Assembly: GCA_003574895.1 (NCBI GenBank)
Contig: PJFB01000004.1
Coordinates: 62,001-126,000 of the forward strand
DNA: 64,000 nt
Direction: 5' to 3'
Source of the DNA: Geobacter sp.
GTDB taxonomy: Bacteria; Desulfobacterota; Desulfuromonadia; Geobacterales; Pseudopelobacteraceae
In this document: piece after piece, positions 19,653-27,663 of the stretch
Layout of the letters: each line of letters starts with the position of its first letter
How positions within the stretch are numbered: position 1 is the first letter of the stretch
Notes under the pieces: model-generated
What the model saw: the letters and a program-made list of their open reading frames with translations, nothing else
The model's database searches: none
What the model was told of the DNA's origin: nothing
Program-made: the position numbers and the translations under genes

Positions 19653-19668
19653 TGGCACGATATCTGAT
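19653..19668 (+). promoter_or_regulatory. Sigma-54-like promoter of the cusCBA operon
   Basis: TGGCACG-ATAT-CTGAT keeps the -24 GG and GG-N10-G spacing but has GA at -12, as does the promoter at 16440. The element ends 42 bp before the cusC start codon. Confidence 0.5.
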
Positions 19669-19710
19669 ATACTAATGTTCATCAGGTATCACACGAACCA
19701 AGGGGCTACC

Positions 19711-21000
19711 ATGAAATCCCTGCTTGCCATAGTAATCACTGTCATCCTTTGCCATGGTATCGCCTTTGCCGAAGAGGCGAGACAGACTGAAAACCTTCCC
19801 AGCCTGATCGATACCGCCCTGGCCAACAATCCCGAACTGAAGTCGTCCCAGGCCAGGTGGCACATGTTCACCGCCAAGATCGCCCAGGCCTCGTCCCTGG
19901 ACGATCCCATGCTGATGCTCAAGATCCAGAGCGCTGTGGTGACCGACCCGCTCAATTTTCACAGGGAACCCATGACCGGCAAGGTGATCGGGCTGTCCCA
20001 GCAGCTCCCATTCTGGGGCAAACGGGGTCTGAAGGGGGAGATCGCAGAGAAAGAGGCCCAATCCTACCGCTGGCAGGTGGAGGAACGGAAGCTGGAGCTG
20101 GCCCGCATGGTCAAGGAGACCTACTACCAGATCTACTATACCGACAAGTCGCTGGAAATCGTCGCCAAGAATATCAAGATCCTGGACGACTTCATCACCA
20201 TTGCCGAGACCAAGTATTCGGTGGGCCAGGGCACCCAGCAGGATGTCTTCAAGTCCCAGGTTGAGCGTTCCAAGCTGCTGGACGCGAAGATCAACCTGGA
20301 ACAGCAGCGCAAAAGCCTTGAAGCAGCCCTCAACGCCCTGCTCTACCGTCCCGCTGACACACCGGTAGGCACTATCTCCGACTTTGATATCCAACCCCTG
20401 AAGCTTTCCGCCAAGGAATTACAGGACAAGGCTTACGAACACCGCCCCCTGATCAAGAGCCTGGAAGCCCAGGTCGGCAAGGAAGAAGCGGGCCGGAAAC
20501 TGGCGCAAAAGGAATTCTATCCCGATTTCAACGTCTCGCTGGAATACATGCAGCGCGAGCCGACCATGGGCAACGACGGCGCGGACATGTACAGCCTGGG
20601 GGTTACCTTCAACCTGCCGCTGCAGCGGGAACGCCGCCATGCCATGGTGGCTGAGGCCAATTCGGCCGGCGGCATGGCCACCGAGGAGATCAACAGCCTG
20701 AAGAACAGCATCGATTCCGGCATTGCCGACCTGCTGGCCAGGATGGAGAAAAGGCAGAAACTGGTCCAACTCTACAGAAGCGGCATCATCCCCCAGGCCG
20801 AACAGTCCCTGGAGTCATCCATAATCGGTTACCGGGTAAACAAGGTCGATTTCCTGACCCTGCTGGACAGCCGGGTAACGCTGTTCAACTTTGAGCGGGA
20901 CTATTACGAGTCCCTGGCCGAGTATCAGATGCGGCTGGCGCAGCTGGAGGCGCTGGTAGGTACGGACTTGGCGGCATCAGAACCTGTTTTGAAGAATTGA
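19711..21000 (+). CDS. cusC: CusC-like TolC-family outer membrane factor
   Basis: A 429-residue protein with a cleavable signal peptide (MKSLLAIVITVILCHGIAFA) but no lipobox. The body is the TolC/OEP repeat: coiled coils rich in Glu, Lys and Gln alternating with barrel strands, including GLSQQLPFWGKRGLKG and LGVTFNLPLQRERRH. Start 19711 fits the signal peptide better than the frame opening at 19675. It is first in a three-gene efflux operon and should form the outer-membrane duct of the CusBA pump. Confidence 0.92.
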   Translation: MKSLLAIVITVILCHGIAFAEEARQTENLPSLIDTALANNPELKSSQARWHMFTAKIAQASSLDDPMLMLKIQSAVVTDPLNFHREPMTGKVIGLSQQLPFWGKRGLKGEIAEKEAQSYRWQVEERKLELARMVKETYYQIYYTDKSLEIVAKNIKILDDFITIAETKYSVGQGTQQDVFKSQVERSKLLDAKINLEQQRKSLEAALNALLYRPADTPVGTISDFDIQPLKLSAKELQDKAYEHRPLIKSLEAQVGKEEAGRKLAQKEFYPDFNVSLEYMQREPTMGNDGADMYSLGVTFNLPLQRERRHAMVAEANSAGGMATEEINSLKNSIDSGIADLLARMEKRQKLVQLYRSGIIPQAEQSLESSIIGYRVNKVDFLTLLDSRVTLFNFERDYYESLAEYQMRLAQLEALVGTDLAASEPVLKN

Positions 21001-21019
21001 AGGACAAAAGGAATTCCCC

Positions 21020-22426
21020 ATGACCACGAACAAAAAAATCGTACTTTTTCTGACCGTCATAATCCTGGCCGCGGCAGCGGTCGGCGGCTGGCTGTACAAA
21101 ACCGGCTGGCTGATGAAGGACAAACAGGGGCACACCGCACTGGAACATGCCGCCAAGGTCCTTTACACCTGCTCCATGCACCCGTTCATCATCAAGGACA
21201 AGCCGGGCACCTGCCCCATCTGCGGCATGGAACTGATCAAAAAGGTCGAGACAGCTGCTCCGGCCAAAGGCACGCAAACAGCGGAACAGAAGCAGCAGGC
21301 CGCCATGATCGCCCAGGTCTCGGTCTCCCCCACCCAGCGGGTGATGGCCAATGTGGCCACTGCCGAGGCCATGGTGCAGACCCTGGATAAGGAGATCAAT
21401 GCCGTGGGCATCGTCCAGTACGACCAGTCGCGGCAGTCCAAGGTCACAGCCTGGATCGCCGGTCGCATCGACAAGCTGCACGTTGACAAGGTGGGCTCCT
21501 ACGTGAGCAAGGACAAGCCGGTGGCCGAGGTCTATTCCCCGGACCTGCTGGCCACACAGCAGGAATACCTGCTGGCGGTCAAGAGCCGCGACCAGCTGAA
21601 AAGCTCGCCCATCCCCGCCATCGCCCAGAACGGCGAAGGACTGGTGGCATCGGCCAGGCAGCGCCTGATGCTGTTCGGGGTCAAGGAGAGCCAGATAGCA
21701 GCGCTGGAAAAGGCCGGCAAGCCCAACATCCGCCTGCCGATCTACACGCCGCTCTCCGGTATCGTCATCGACAAGATGGTCCAGGAAGGGCAGTACGTCA
21801 ATGTGGGCGATGCCCTGTTCAACATCGCCGATCTGTCGCGGGTCTGGGTGGAGATCGAGGTTTACGAGAACGAGTTCCCCAACATCCGGGTTGGCCAACG
21901 GGTCGAGATCCGCTCCCAATCCTTCCCGGATCGCCCCTTTGTGGGCCGGGTCAGCTTCATCTATCCCTTCCTGGACCCCAAGACCAGGACGGTCAGGGTC
22001 AGGGTTGACATGCCCAACCCCGGCCTGAAGCTGAAACCGGACATGTTCGTCAATGCGGTCATCAAGGTCCCCCTGGGCCGGTCCATCGTGCTGCCCATCA
22101 GCGCGGTCATGGATACCGGCAAGCGCCAGGTGGTCTGGGTGGAGTCACAGCCCGGCATGTTCGAGCCCCGGGACGTGCGGGTGGGCCAGCGCACCGACGA
22201 CCGGATCCAGATCCTCTCCGGCATCAAGCCCCGGGACAAGGTGGCGGTCTCCGGAGGCTACCTGATCGATTCCGAGGCCCAACTGCAGGGAAGCGGCGGC
22301 GGCTCCATGCCGGGCATGAAGATGGATGCGCCGAAAGGCGGCCAGGCGCCCTCGCCGCAACAGCCCGCGAAACCCGCCACACCGCAGAAAGGCGGCGGGA
22401 TGAACATGGATGACATGAAGATGTAA
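21020..22426 (+). CDS. cusB: CusB-like RND adaptor with heavy-metal binding domain
   Basis: A 468-residue periplasmic adaptor. After the membrane anchor (residues 7-28), a heavy-metal binding module (YTCSMHPFI...GTCPICGMELIKK, about residues 50-76) provides Cys, His and Met ligands. The CusB barrel-sandwich, hairpin and beta-barrel domains follow. The C-terminal tail of about 45 residues is Met-rich and Pro-rich (SMPGMKM, GGGMNMDDMKM), a likely extra Cu(I)/Ag(I) site. It lies between cusC (19-bp gap) and cusA. It should deliver metal to CusA and link it to CusC. The fused N-terminal metal module replaces a separate CusF-like chaperone (inference). Confidence 0.94.
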   Translation: MTTNKKIVLFLTVIILAAAAVGGWLYKTGWLMKDKQGHTALEHAAKVLYTCSMHPFIIKDKPGTCPICGMELIKKVETAAPAKGTQTAEQKQQAAMIAQVSVSPTQRVMANVATAEAMVQTLDKEINAVGIVQYDQSRQSKVTAWIAGRIDKLHVDKVGSYVSKDKPVAEVYSPDLLATQQEYLLAVKSRDQLKSSPIPAIAQNGEGLVASARQRLMLFGVKESQIAALEKAGKPNIRLPIYTPLSGIVIDKMVQEGQYVNVGDALFNIADLSRVWVEIEVYENEFPNIRVGQRVEIRSQSFPDRPFVGRVSFIYPFLDPKTRTVRVRVDMPNPGLKLKPDMFVNAVIKVPLGRSIVLPISAVMDTGKRQVVWVESQPGMFEPRDVRVGQRTDDRIQILSGIKPRDKVAVSGGYLIDSEAQLQGSGGGSMPGMKMDAPKGGQAPSPQQPAKPATPQKGGGMNMDDMKM

Positions 22427-22441
22427 CAGCGAAAGGAAATG

Positions 22442-22476
22442 GAACGCGGATGACGCTGATTGAGCGGATCAACGCG
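22442..22476 (+). repeat. Left arm of 35-bp inverted repeat framing the GxxExxY gene
   Basis: This arm matches the reverse complement of 22875-22909 at 33 of 35 positions, including 28 consecutive bases. It is built of GCGGAT/GCTGAT units repeated about every 9 bases and starts 15 bp after the cusB stop codon. Confidence 0.9.
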
Positions 22477-22497
22477 GATAACAGGATGGGAGATCGC

Positions 22498-22881
22498 ATG
22501 CTGCATGCCGATATTACGGATAAAATAATCAAGGCCTTTTACAAAGTTTACAACTCACTTGGTTACGGTTTTCTGGAGCGGGTCTATGAAAACGCTCTTT
22601 GTCTTGAGTTGGCTTCGGCAGGTTTTCAAATTAATCAGCAGCAGCCGATTCAGGTATTTTATGAGCAACAGCTGGTTGGAGAATATTTTGCCGACCTACT
22701 CGTAAATGATCTCATAATCCTCGAGTTGAAAGCCGCAGAGCATATTCGTGACGAGCATGTTGCACAGTTGACCAACTATCTTAAGGCCACAAAAAAAGAG
22801 GTTGGCTTGTTGTTGAACTTTGGCGCCAAACCGGAATTCAAGAGGGTCGTCTTTACCAATTCTTTTCAAAAGTCCGCGTGA
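22498..22881 (+). CDS. GxxExxY family protein inserted between cusB and cusA
   Basis: A 127-residue protein with the family signature GYGFLERVYENAL (GxxExxY) and nuclease-like motifs: DLLVNDLIILELKAAE (a PD-(D/E)xK-like D...ExK) and QLTNYLKATKKEVGLLLNFG. The biochemical role of the family is not established. I prefer ATG 22498, with GGGAG just upstream; frames from 22450 or 22486 would begin inside or just after the repeat. Composition is more AT-rich than the flanking cus genes, and it is bracketed by a 35-bp inverted repeat. It is probably a mobile cassette that landed in the operon without breaking either pump gene. Confidence 0.88.
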   Translation: MLHADITDKIIKAFYKVYNSLGYGFLERVYENALCLELASAGFQINQQQPIQVFYEQQLVGEYFADLLVNDLIILELKAAEHIRDEHVAQLTNYLKATKKEVGLLLNFGAKPEFKRVVFTNSFQKSA

Positions 22882-22909
22882 ATCCGCTCAATCAGCGTCA
22901 TCCGCGTTC
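22875..22909 (-). repeat. Right arm of 35-bp inverted repeat framing the GxxExxY gene
   Basis: It overlaps the last codons of the GxxExxY gene and ends 18 bp before the cusA start. The AAGG ribosome-binding site of cusA lies just outside the repeat, so the cassette end leaves cusA translation intact. Confidence 0.9.
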
Positions 22910-22927
22910 TATTAAGGTCGTTATCAT

Positions 22928-25900
22928 ATGATCGAAAAAATCATCGAATACTCCGCCAGAAACCGCGTCATCGTGCTGATGAGCTTTGCCCTGATCATCG
23001 CCTGGGGCGTCTGGTCGGTCTACAGAACACCGGTGGACGCCATCCCGGACCTGTCCGACAACCAGGTGATCGTGTTCACCGACTACCCAGGTCGCTCGCC
23101 CCAGGTGGTGGAGGACCAGGTCACCTATCCCCTCGCCGTCAATCTGCAGGGGCTCCCCATGGTGAAAGCGGTGCGGGCCTCGTCTGCCTTCGGCTTCTCC
23201 ATGATCTACGTGATTTTCGACGACAAGGCCGACATCTACTGGGCCCGCACCAGGGTACTGGAACGGCTCAACTATGCCGCTTCCCTGCTGCCGCCGGGCG
23301 TGGTCCCGACGCTGGGTCCGGACGGCACCGGCGTGGGTCATGTCTTCTGGTACACCATCGAGGGCAAGGGGTATGACCTGGAGCAGTTGCGGACGCTACA
23401 GGACTGGTTCGTGCGCTACCAGTTGAATACCGTGCCCGGCGTGGCCGAGGTGGCCTCCATCGGCGGCTATGTCCGCGAATACCAGATCGATCTGAATCCC
23501 GACAAGCTGCTGGCCTACAACATCAAGATCGGCACCATCATGGAGGCGGTCAAGCGGTCCAACAACGACGTGGGTGGCCGGCTGCTGGAACAGGCCGATG
23601 CCGAATACCTGATCCGGGGCCAGGGCTATGTGAAATCCCAGGCCGACCTGGAGAACATTGTGGTCGGCTCTGACATGCGCGGCACCCCCATCTACCTGAA
23701 GAACCTTGGCACGGTGCAGATGGGCGGCGCCATCCGCCGGGGCCTGCTGGACAAAAACGGCGAAGGCGAGGTAGTGGGTGGCATCGTGGTGATGCGCTAC
23801 GGCGAAAACGCCAAGGATGTCATCGACCGGGTCAAGGAGAAGATCACCGCCCTGGAAAAGGGCCTACCCCCGGGCGTCAGCATCAAGGTCTCCTATGACC
23901 GCTCCGACCTGATCGAACGGGCCATACACACCCTAAAAAAGGCCCTGACCGAGGAATCCGTGGTCGTCTCCCTGGTGATCCTGGTTTTCCTGCTCCACTT
24001 CCAGAGCGCCCTGGTGATTGTCCTGACCCTGCCCATCTCGGTCCTGATCGCCTTCATCACCATGAAGCTCATGGGGGTCACCTCCAATATCATGTCCCTG
24101 GGGGGGATCGCCATTGCCATCGGCGTGCTGGTGGATGCCGGGGTAATCATGGTGGAGAACTGCTACCGCCACCTCTCTGAACTGCCTCCGGAGGAGCGCA
24201 GGGAAAAACACCTGGAGGTGATCATCACCTCTGCCAAGCAGGTGGGCCGGGCCATCTTCTTCTCCCTGGCCATCATCGTGCTCTCCTTTGTGCCGGTGTT
24301 CATGCTGGAAGGCCAGGAAGGCAAGCTGTTCCATCCGCTGGCCTTCACCAAGACCTTTTCCATGATGGGCTCGGCCATGATCGCCATCACCCTGGTGCCG
24401 GTGCTGATGTACTATTTCATGCGCGGCAAGATGCCGCCGGAGAGCGCCAACCCGGTTTCGTCCTTCTTTATCCGTCTCTATTCGCCGGTTATCCGCTGGG
24501 TGCTGAAGTGGAAGAAGACCACCATCGCCCTCAACCTGCTGGCCCTGGGCATAGCAATCCCGCTGTTCATGCACCTGGGGAGCGAGTTCATGCCCCCCCT
24601 GGACGAGGGATCGCTGCTCTACATGCCGGTCACGCTCCCCAACATCTCCATCACCGAGGCCAAGCGGCTGATCCAGGTGCAGGACACCATCATCAAGAGC
24701 GTGCCCGAGGTGGAGAGCGTCCTGGGCAAGGTGGGCCGGGCCGAGACCTCGACAGACCCGGCCCCGGTCTCCATGTTCGAGACCATCATCATCCTCAAGC
24801 CCAAGGACCAGTGGCGGCCGGGCATCAAGAAGGCCGACATCGTGTCGGAACTGGACGCCAAACTACAGATTCCGGGCGTGCGCAACGGCTGGACCCAGCC
24901 GATCATCAACCGCATCAACATGCTCTCCACCGGCGTGCGCACCGACCTGGGGGTAAAAATCTTCGGCTCGGACCTGAACGTGCTGAAGGATCTGGCAGTG
25001 CAGGCCGAGGGTATCCTCAAGACCGTGCCCGGGGCAGCCGACGTGGTGGCGGAACGGGTCACGGGCGGGAACTACATCGATCTTGACGTGGACCGTGAAG
25101 CGGCTGCCCGCTACGGCATCAGCGTTGGCGACATCCAGGACGTGATCGAGACCGCCCTGGGTGGCGAGGCCCTCTCCACCACCGTGGAAGGGCGGGACCG
25201 GTTTCCGATCCGTATCCGTTACGAGCGGGATTACCGCGACAACATCCCGGCCATCCGCCGCATCCTGGTGGGTGGCGCCGACGGTGCCCAGGTGCCGCTA
25301 TCGCTGGTAACCAAACTAAAAGTTTCCACCGGTGCCCCGGAGATCAACAGCGAGGGGGGCCTGCTGCGCTCCATCGTCTTCCTCAATGTGCGGGGCCGGG
25401 ACATGGGCAGCTTTGTCACCGACGCCAAGCAGGTACTGGAGAAACAGCTCAAGCTCCCCCCCGGTTACTATGTTGCCTGGTCGGGCCAGTGGGAGAACCA
25501 GATCAGGGCCAAGGAGCGGCTCAAACTGCTGGTGCCGGCCGGCATGGTGATCATCTTCATCCTCCTCTATTTCACCTTCCACTCGGCCCTGGAGGCGTGC
25601 ATGGTCATGCTGTCGGTGCCCTTTGCCCTGGTGGGAGGGGTCTACCTGGTGGCGGCCCTGGGGTACAACCTGTCTGTGGCGGTCTGGGTCGGCTTCATCG
25701 CCCTGTACGGCATTGCCGTGGAGACCGGGGTGGTGATGGTGATCTACCTGCACGAGGCCCTGGACAAGAAACTGATCAATGGCCCCTGCACCGAACAGGA
25801 CATCTATGACGCCACCTACGAGGGAGCGGTGCTCCGCCTGCGGCCCAAGCTGATGACCGTGTCGGTGGCGCTGCTGGGGTTGATCCCCATCATGTGGTCC

Positions 25901-26065
25901 ACCGGCACCGGCGCGGACGTGATGAAGCCCATAGCAGCGCCGATGATCGGCGGCATGATCTCCTCGGCAGTGCATGTCCTGATCATGACACCGGTCATAT
26001 TCGTACTGATGAAGAAGCGGGAATTGAAGAAGGGAACACTGAAATACAGCGGCATGAAGCACTAA
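22928..26065 (+). CDS. cusA: CusA-type heavy-metal RND efflux pump
   Basis: A 1045-residue inner-membrane proton antiporter of the HME-RND family, with 12 membrane helices and two large periplasmic loops. The periplasmic Met cluster that carries Cu(I)/Ag(I) in E. coli CusA (M573, M623, M672) aligns without gaps to M566 (LLYMPVTLP), M616 (APVSMFET) and M665 (RINMLSTG). The helix-4 charge relay region (AIAIGVLVDAGVIMVENCYRH) is intact. These features favour monovalent Cu/Ag over Zn/Co/Ni export. It follows cusB but is separated from it by the GxxExxY cassette, which could weaken coupled expression. Confidence 0.96.
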   Translation: MIEKIIEYSARNRVIVLMSFALIIAWGVWSVYRTPVDAIPDLSDNQVIVFTDYPGRSPQVVEDQVTYPLAVNLQGLPMVKAVRASSAFGFSMIYVIFDDKADIYWARTRVLERLNYAASLLPPGVVPTLGPDGTGVGHVFWYTIEGKGYDLEQLRTLQDWFVRYQLNTVPGVAEVASIGGYVREYQIDLNPDKLLAYNIKIGTIMEAVKRSNNDVGGRLLEQADAEYLIRGQGYVKSQADLENIVVGSDMRGTPIYLKNLGTVQMGGAIRRGLLDKNGEGEVVGGIVVMRYGENAKDVIDRVKEKITALEKGLPPGVSIKVSYDRSDLIERAIHTLKKALTEESVVVSLVILVFLLHFQSALVIVLTLPISVLIAFITMKLMGVTSNIMSLGGIAIAIGVLVDAGVIMVENCYRHLSELPPEERREKHLEVIITSAKQVGRAIFFSLAIIVLSFVPVFMLEGQEGKLFHPLAFTKTFSMMGSAMIAITLVPVLMYYFMRGKMPPESANPVSSFFIRLYSPVIRWVLKWKKTTIALNLLALGIAIPLFMHLGSEFMPPLDEGSLLYMPVTLPNISITEAKRLIQVQDTIIKSVPEVESVLGKVGRAETSTDPAPVSMFETIIILKPKDQWRPGIKKADIVSELDAKLQIPGVRNGWTQPIINRINMLSTGVRTDLGVKIFGSDLNVLKDLAVQAEGILKTVPGAADVVAERVTGGNYIDLDVDREAAARYGISVGDIQDVIETALGGEALSTTVEGRDRFPIRIRYERDYRDNIPAIRRILVGGADGAQVPLSLVTKLKVSTGAPEINSEGGLLRSIVFLNVRGRDMGSFVTDAKQVLEKQLKLPPGYYVAWSGQWENQIRAKERLKLLVPAGMVIIFILLYFTFHSALEACMVMLSVPFALVGGVYLVAALGYNLSVAVWVGFIALYGIAVETGVVMVIYLHEALDKKLINGPCTEQDIYDATYEGAVLRLRPKLMTVSVALLGLIPIMWSTGTGADVMKPIAAPMIGGMISSAVHVLIMTPVIFVLMKKRELKKGTLKYSGMKH

Positions 26066-26111
26066 AAATTTACCCTTTGCCAAAAGGGAACACCACAAAA
26101 GGAGAAACATC

Positions 26112-26582
26112 ATGAAAAAACTGACTTTATTACTGACTGCGGCAACGCTGGCGATCTCCGCCCCCCTGATGGCCATGGACCATGATTCCATGAAGATGGA
26201 CCACGGCTCGATGAAAATGGACCATGGCAGTATGGCGGACATGGACAACGTTATCCACACGGGTGTCGTCAATGGCGTCAAGGCAACCTTCGAACTCTAC
26301 GACATCAAGGCCAAGATGGAGAAAATGGGGATGAAGGAAACCAATCACATGATGGTCATGTTCACGGATGCCAAAACCGGCAAGCCGTTGGTAGAAGGTG
26401 AAGCAATGCTGAAGATCGTGGCCCCGGACAAAACCGAGCAGGTCAAGAACCTGATGAGAATGGGTAACGGCTTCGGCTCCGACGTCACCTTGGCAAAGCC
26501 CGGCAAATACGGGGTAATGTGCAAATTCAAACCCAAAACCGGCAAAGATATCCAGGCCAAATTCTGGTACACCGTTAAATAG
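26112..26582 (+). CDS. Met/His-rich periplasmic protein, likely copper-binding
   Basis: A 156-residue secreted protein (signal MKKLTLLLTAATLAISAPLMA) whose mature N-terminus is a repeated metal-binding motif: MDHDSMKMDHGSMKMDHGSM (DHxSMKM units). The remainder is a beta-sandwich-like domain with MVMFTDAKTGKPL and GKYGVMCKF, resembling YtkA/FixH-type folds. It starts 46 bp after cusA with AAAGGAG upstream, so it is part of the cus operon. It probably buffers or hands over copper in the periplasm in place of CusF. The exact family is not certain. Confidence 0.82.
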   Translation: MKKLTLLLTAATLAISAPLMAMDHDSMKMDHGSMKMDHGSMADMDNVIHTGVVNGVKATFELYDIKAKMEKMGMKETNHMMVMFTDAKTGKPLVEGEAMLKIVAPDKTEQVKNLMRMGNGFGSDVTLAKPGKYGVMCKFKPKTGKDIQAKFWYTVK

Positions 26583-26914
26583 GTTGCGCATATTCATAAC
26601 AATTGCATCGTAGCCATCGGCGGGGGCGGCTCCTGAAAGGAACGCCCCCGCAATCGTTTTCAGATTCCGCAACATGCAATCTACCTATTAAGCATGGTGC
26701 AATATACTTCTCTACCAGTGCAGAATTTTGCACCACACCTGGCCCCACCAAACCAATCGCCCCGATGTAACATCCCGATTTCATACAGCACACAATATAT
26801 TCAGCTTTTGGCATAGTCGTTGAACTATTCATTAAGAAGTGTGGGCATGCCTTTCAGGGCATCGAGCATTTTTTGTTGAAAACAAAATCCAATGACAAAC
26901 AGCGAGGTAACGTC
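26583..26914. promoter_or_regulatory. Intergenic region after the cus operon
   Basis: 332 bp. It begins with a strong hairpin terminator (26620-26651). Further on are a palindrome GTGCAGAATTTTGCAC (26718-26733) and a GG-N10-GA element at 26809-26824, both reminiscent of the two cus promoters but weaker. Nothing looks coding. Confidence 0.5.
26620..26651 (+). terminator. Rho-independent terminator of the cus operon
   Basis: A 9-bp perfect GC stem (gcgggggcg / cgcccccgc) is followed by AATCGTTTT. It lies 37 bp after the stop codon of the Met/His-rich protein gene. Confidence 0.8.
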
Positions 26915-27358
26915 ATGCCAAGTAACAGTCTGAAAACCATTGCCGTCATCATGGCCTTTGTTCCGGCCCTGGCCGCCTGTGCGCCCTACCAATACAGGGG
27001 AGGCATGGCCGGCGGTGCAATGGGAGGAGTTGCCGGGGCCATACTGGACAGCAGGAACCCCTGGCGTGGCGGCATTGTCGGCGCCACCATCGGCGCCATT
27101 GCCGGTGCCACCATTGCCGAGATCTCGGTACAGGGCGCCCAGGAGGCAGCTTATGCCGACAGGCCGGTGGAATACCGCAGCGACGACGGCCGGGGCTATT
27201 ATTACGCCGAACCTGTGGGCCGTGACCAACGGCCGGGCTGCATGAGGGTCAGGGAAAGATACTACGAGGACGGGCGACTGGTGCGGGAAAGGGTCAAGAT
27301 CATCAGGATCGAGCCGGGGTATGCCCGCCATGACCGGGACTACCGCGATGACGACTAA
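26915..27358 (+). CDS. Glycine-zipper lipoprotein
   Basis: A 147-residue lipoprotein with signal peptide and lipobox (VPALAACAPY, lipidated Cys near residue 21). A glycine-zipper segment (GGMAGGAMGGVAGAI and GGIVGATIGAIAGATIAEI), typical of YMGG or Rickettsia-17-kDa-like proteins, follows. The charged C-terminal half (YYAEPVGRDQRPGCMRVRERYYEDG) ends in a DDD-type acidic tail. Start 26915 has GAGG upstream and fits the signal peptide. It may sit in the envelope as a stress or structural lipoprotein. It follows the cus operon and may belong to the same regulon through the element at 26809. Confidence 0.82.
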   Translation: MPSNSLKTIAVIMAFVPALAACAPYQYRGGMAGGAMGGVAGAILDSRNPWRGGIVGATIGAIAGATIAEISVQGAQEAAYADRPVEYRSDDGRGYYYAEPVGRDQRPGCMRVRERYYEDGRLVRERVKIIRIEPGYARHDRDYRDDD

Positions 27359-27498
27359 CACCCCTCTTAATCCGGACAACCATTTAATATTAATATGTTT
27401 TTAACTGGTTTTACTACCAAAGTGGTGTAAAATTATCTACAGGGAATCACAGCAACTGAACCCTATTCCAGCAACATGAAGACACAAGGAGCCACAAA

Positions 27499-27639
27499 AT
27501 GAAACATAACAAGAGAATAACCGCCAAATTATTGATCGCTGCCATCCTGGCAGTTGCCCTGGCCGGTTGTGGCGGTGGCGGCAGCAGCACCACCAGCGGC
27601 AGCGGTGCCACCGGCACGTTGTCCGGCACCGCCAAGTAA
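27499..27639 (+). CDS. Small lipoprotein, 46 aa
   Basis: This short gene encodes a signal peptide (MKHNKRITAKLLIAAILAVALA) with lipobox LAGC. A 24-residue mature tail is almost all Gly, Ser, Thr and Ala. CAAGGAGCCACAAA precedes the ATG. It ends 24 bp before the next gene, which has its own AAGGAG, so the two are an operon. The tail has no fold and may simply tether or mark the envelope. The function is unknown; the coding call rests on the lipobox, the ribosome-binding site and coupling. Confidence 0.75.
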   Translation: MKHNKRITAKLLIAAILAVALAGCGGGGSSTTSGSGATGTLSGTAK

Positions 27640-27663
27640 TGGGACATCAACAAGGAGAATAAA

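Noticed and set aside
22450-22497. Start of the GxxExxY protein at 22450
   Set aside because: This start would translate the inverted repeat itself. ATG 22498 has GGGAG upstream and fits the family N-terminus.
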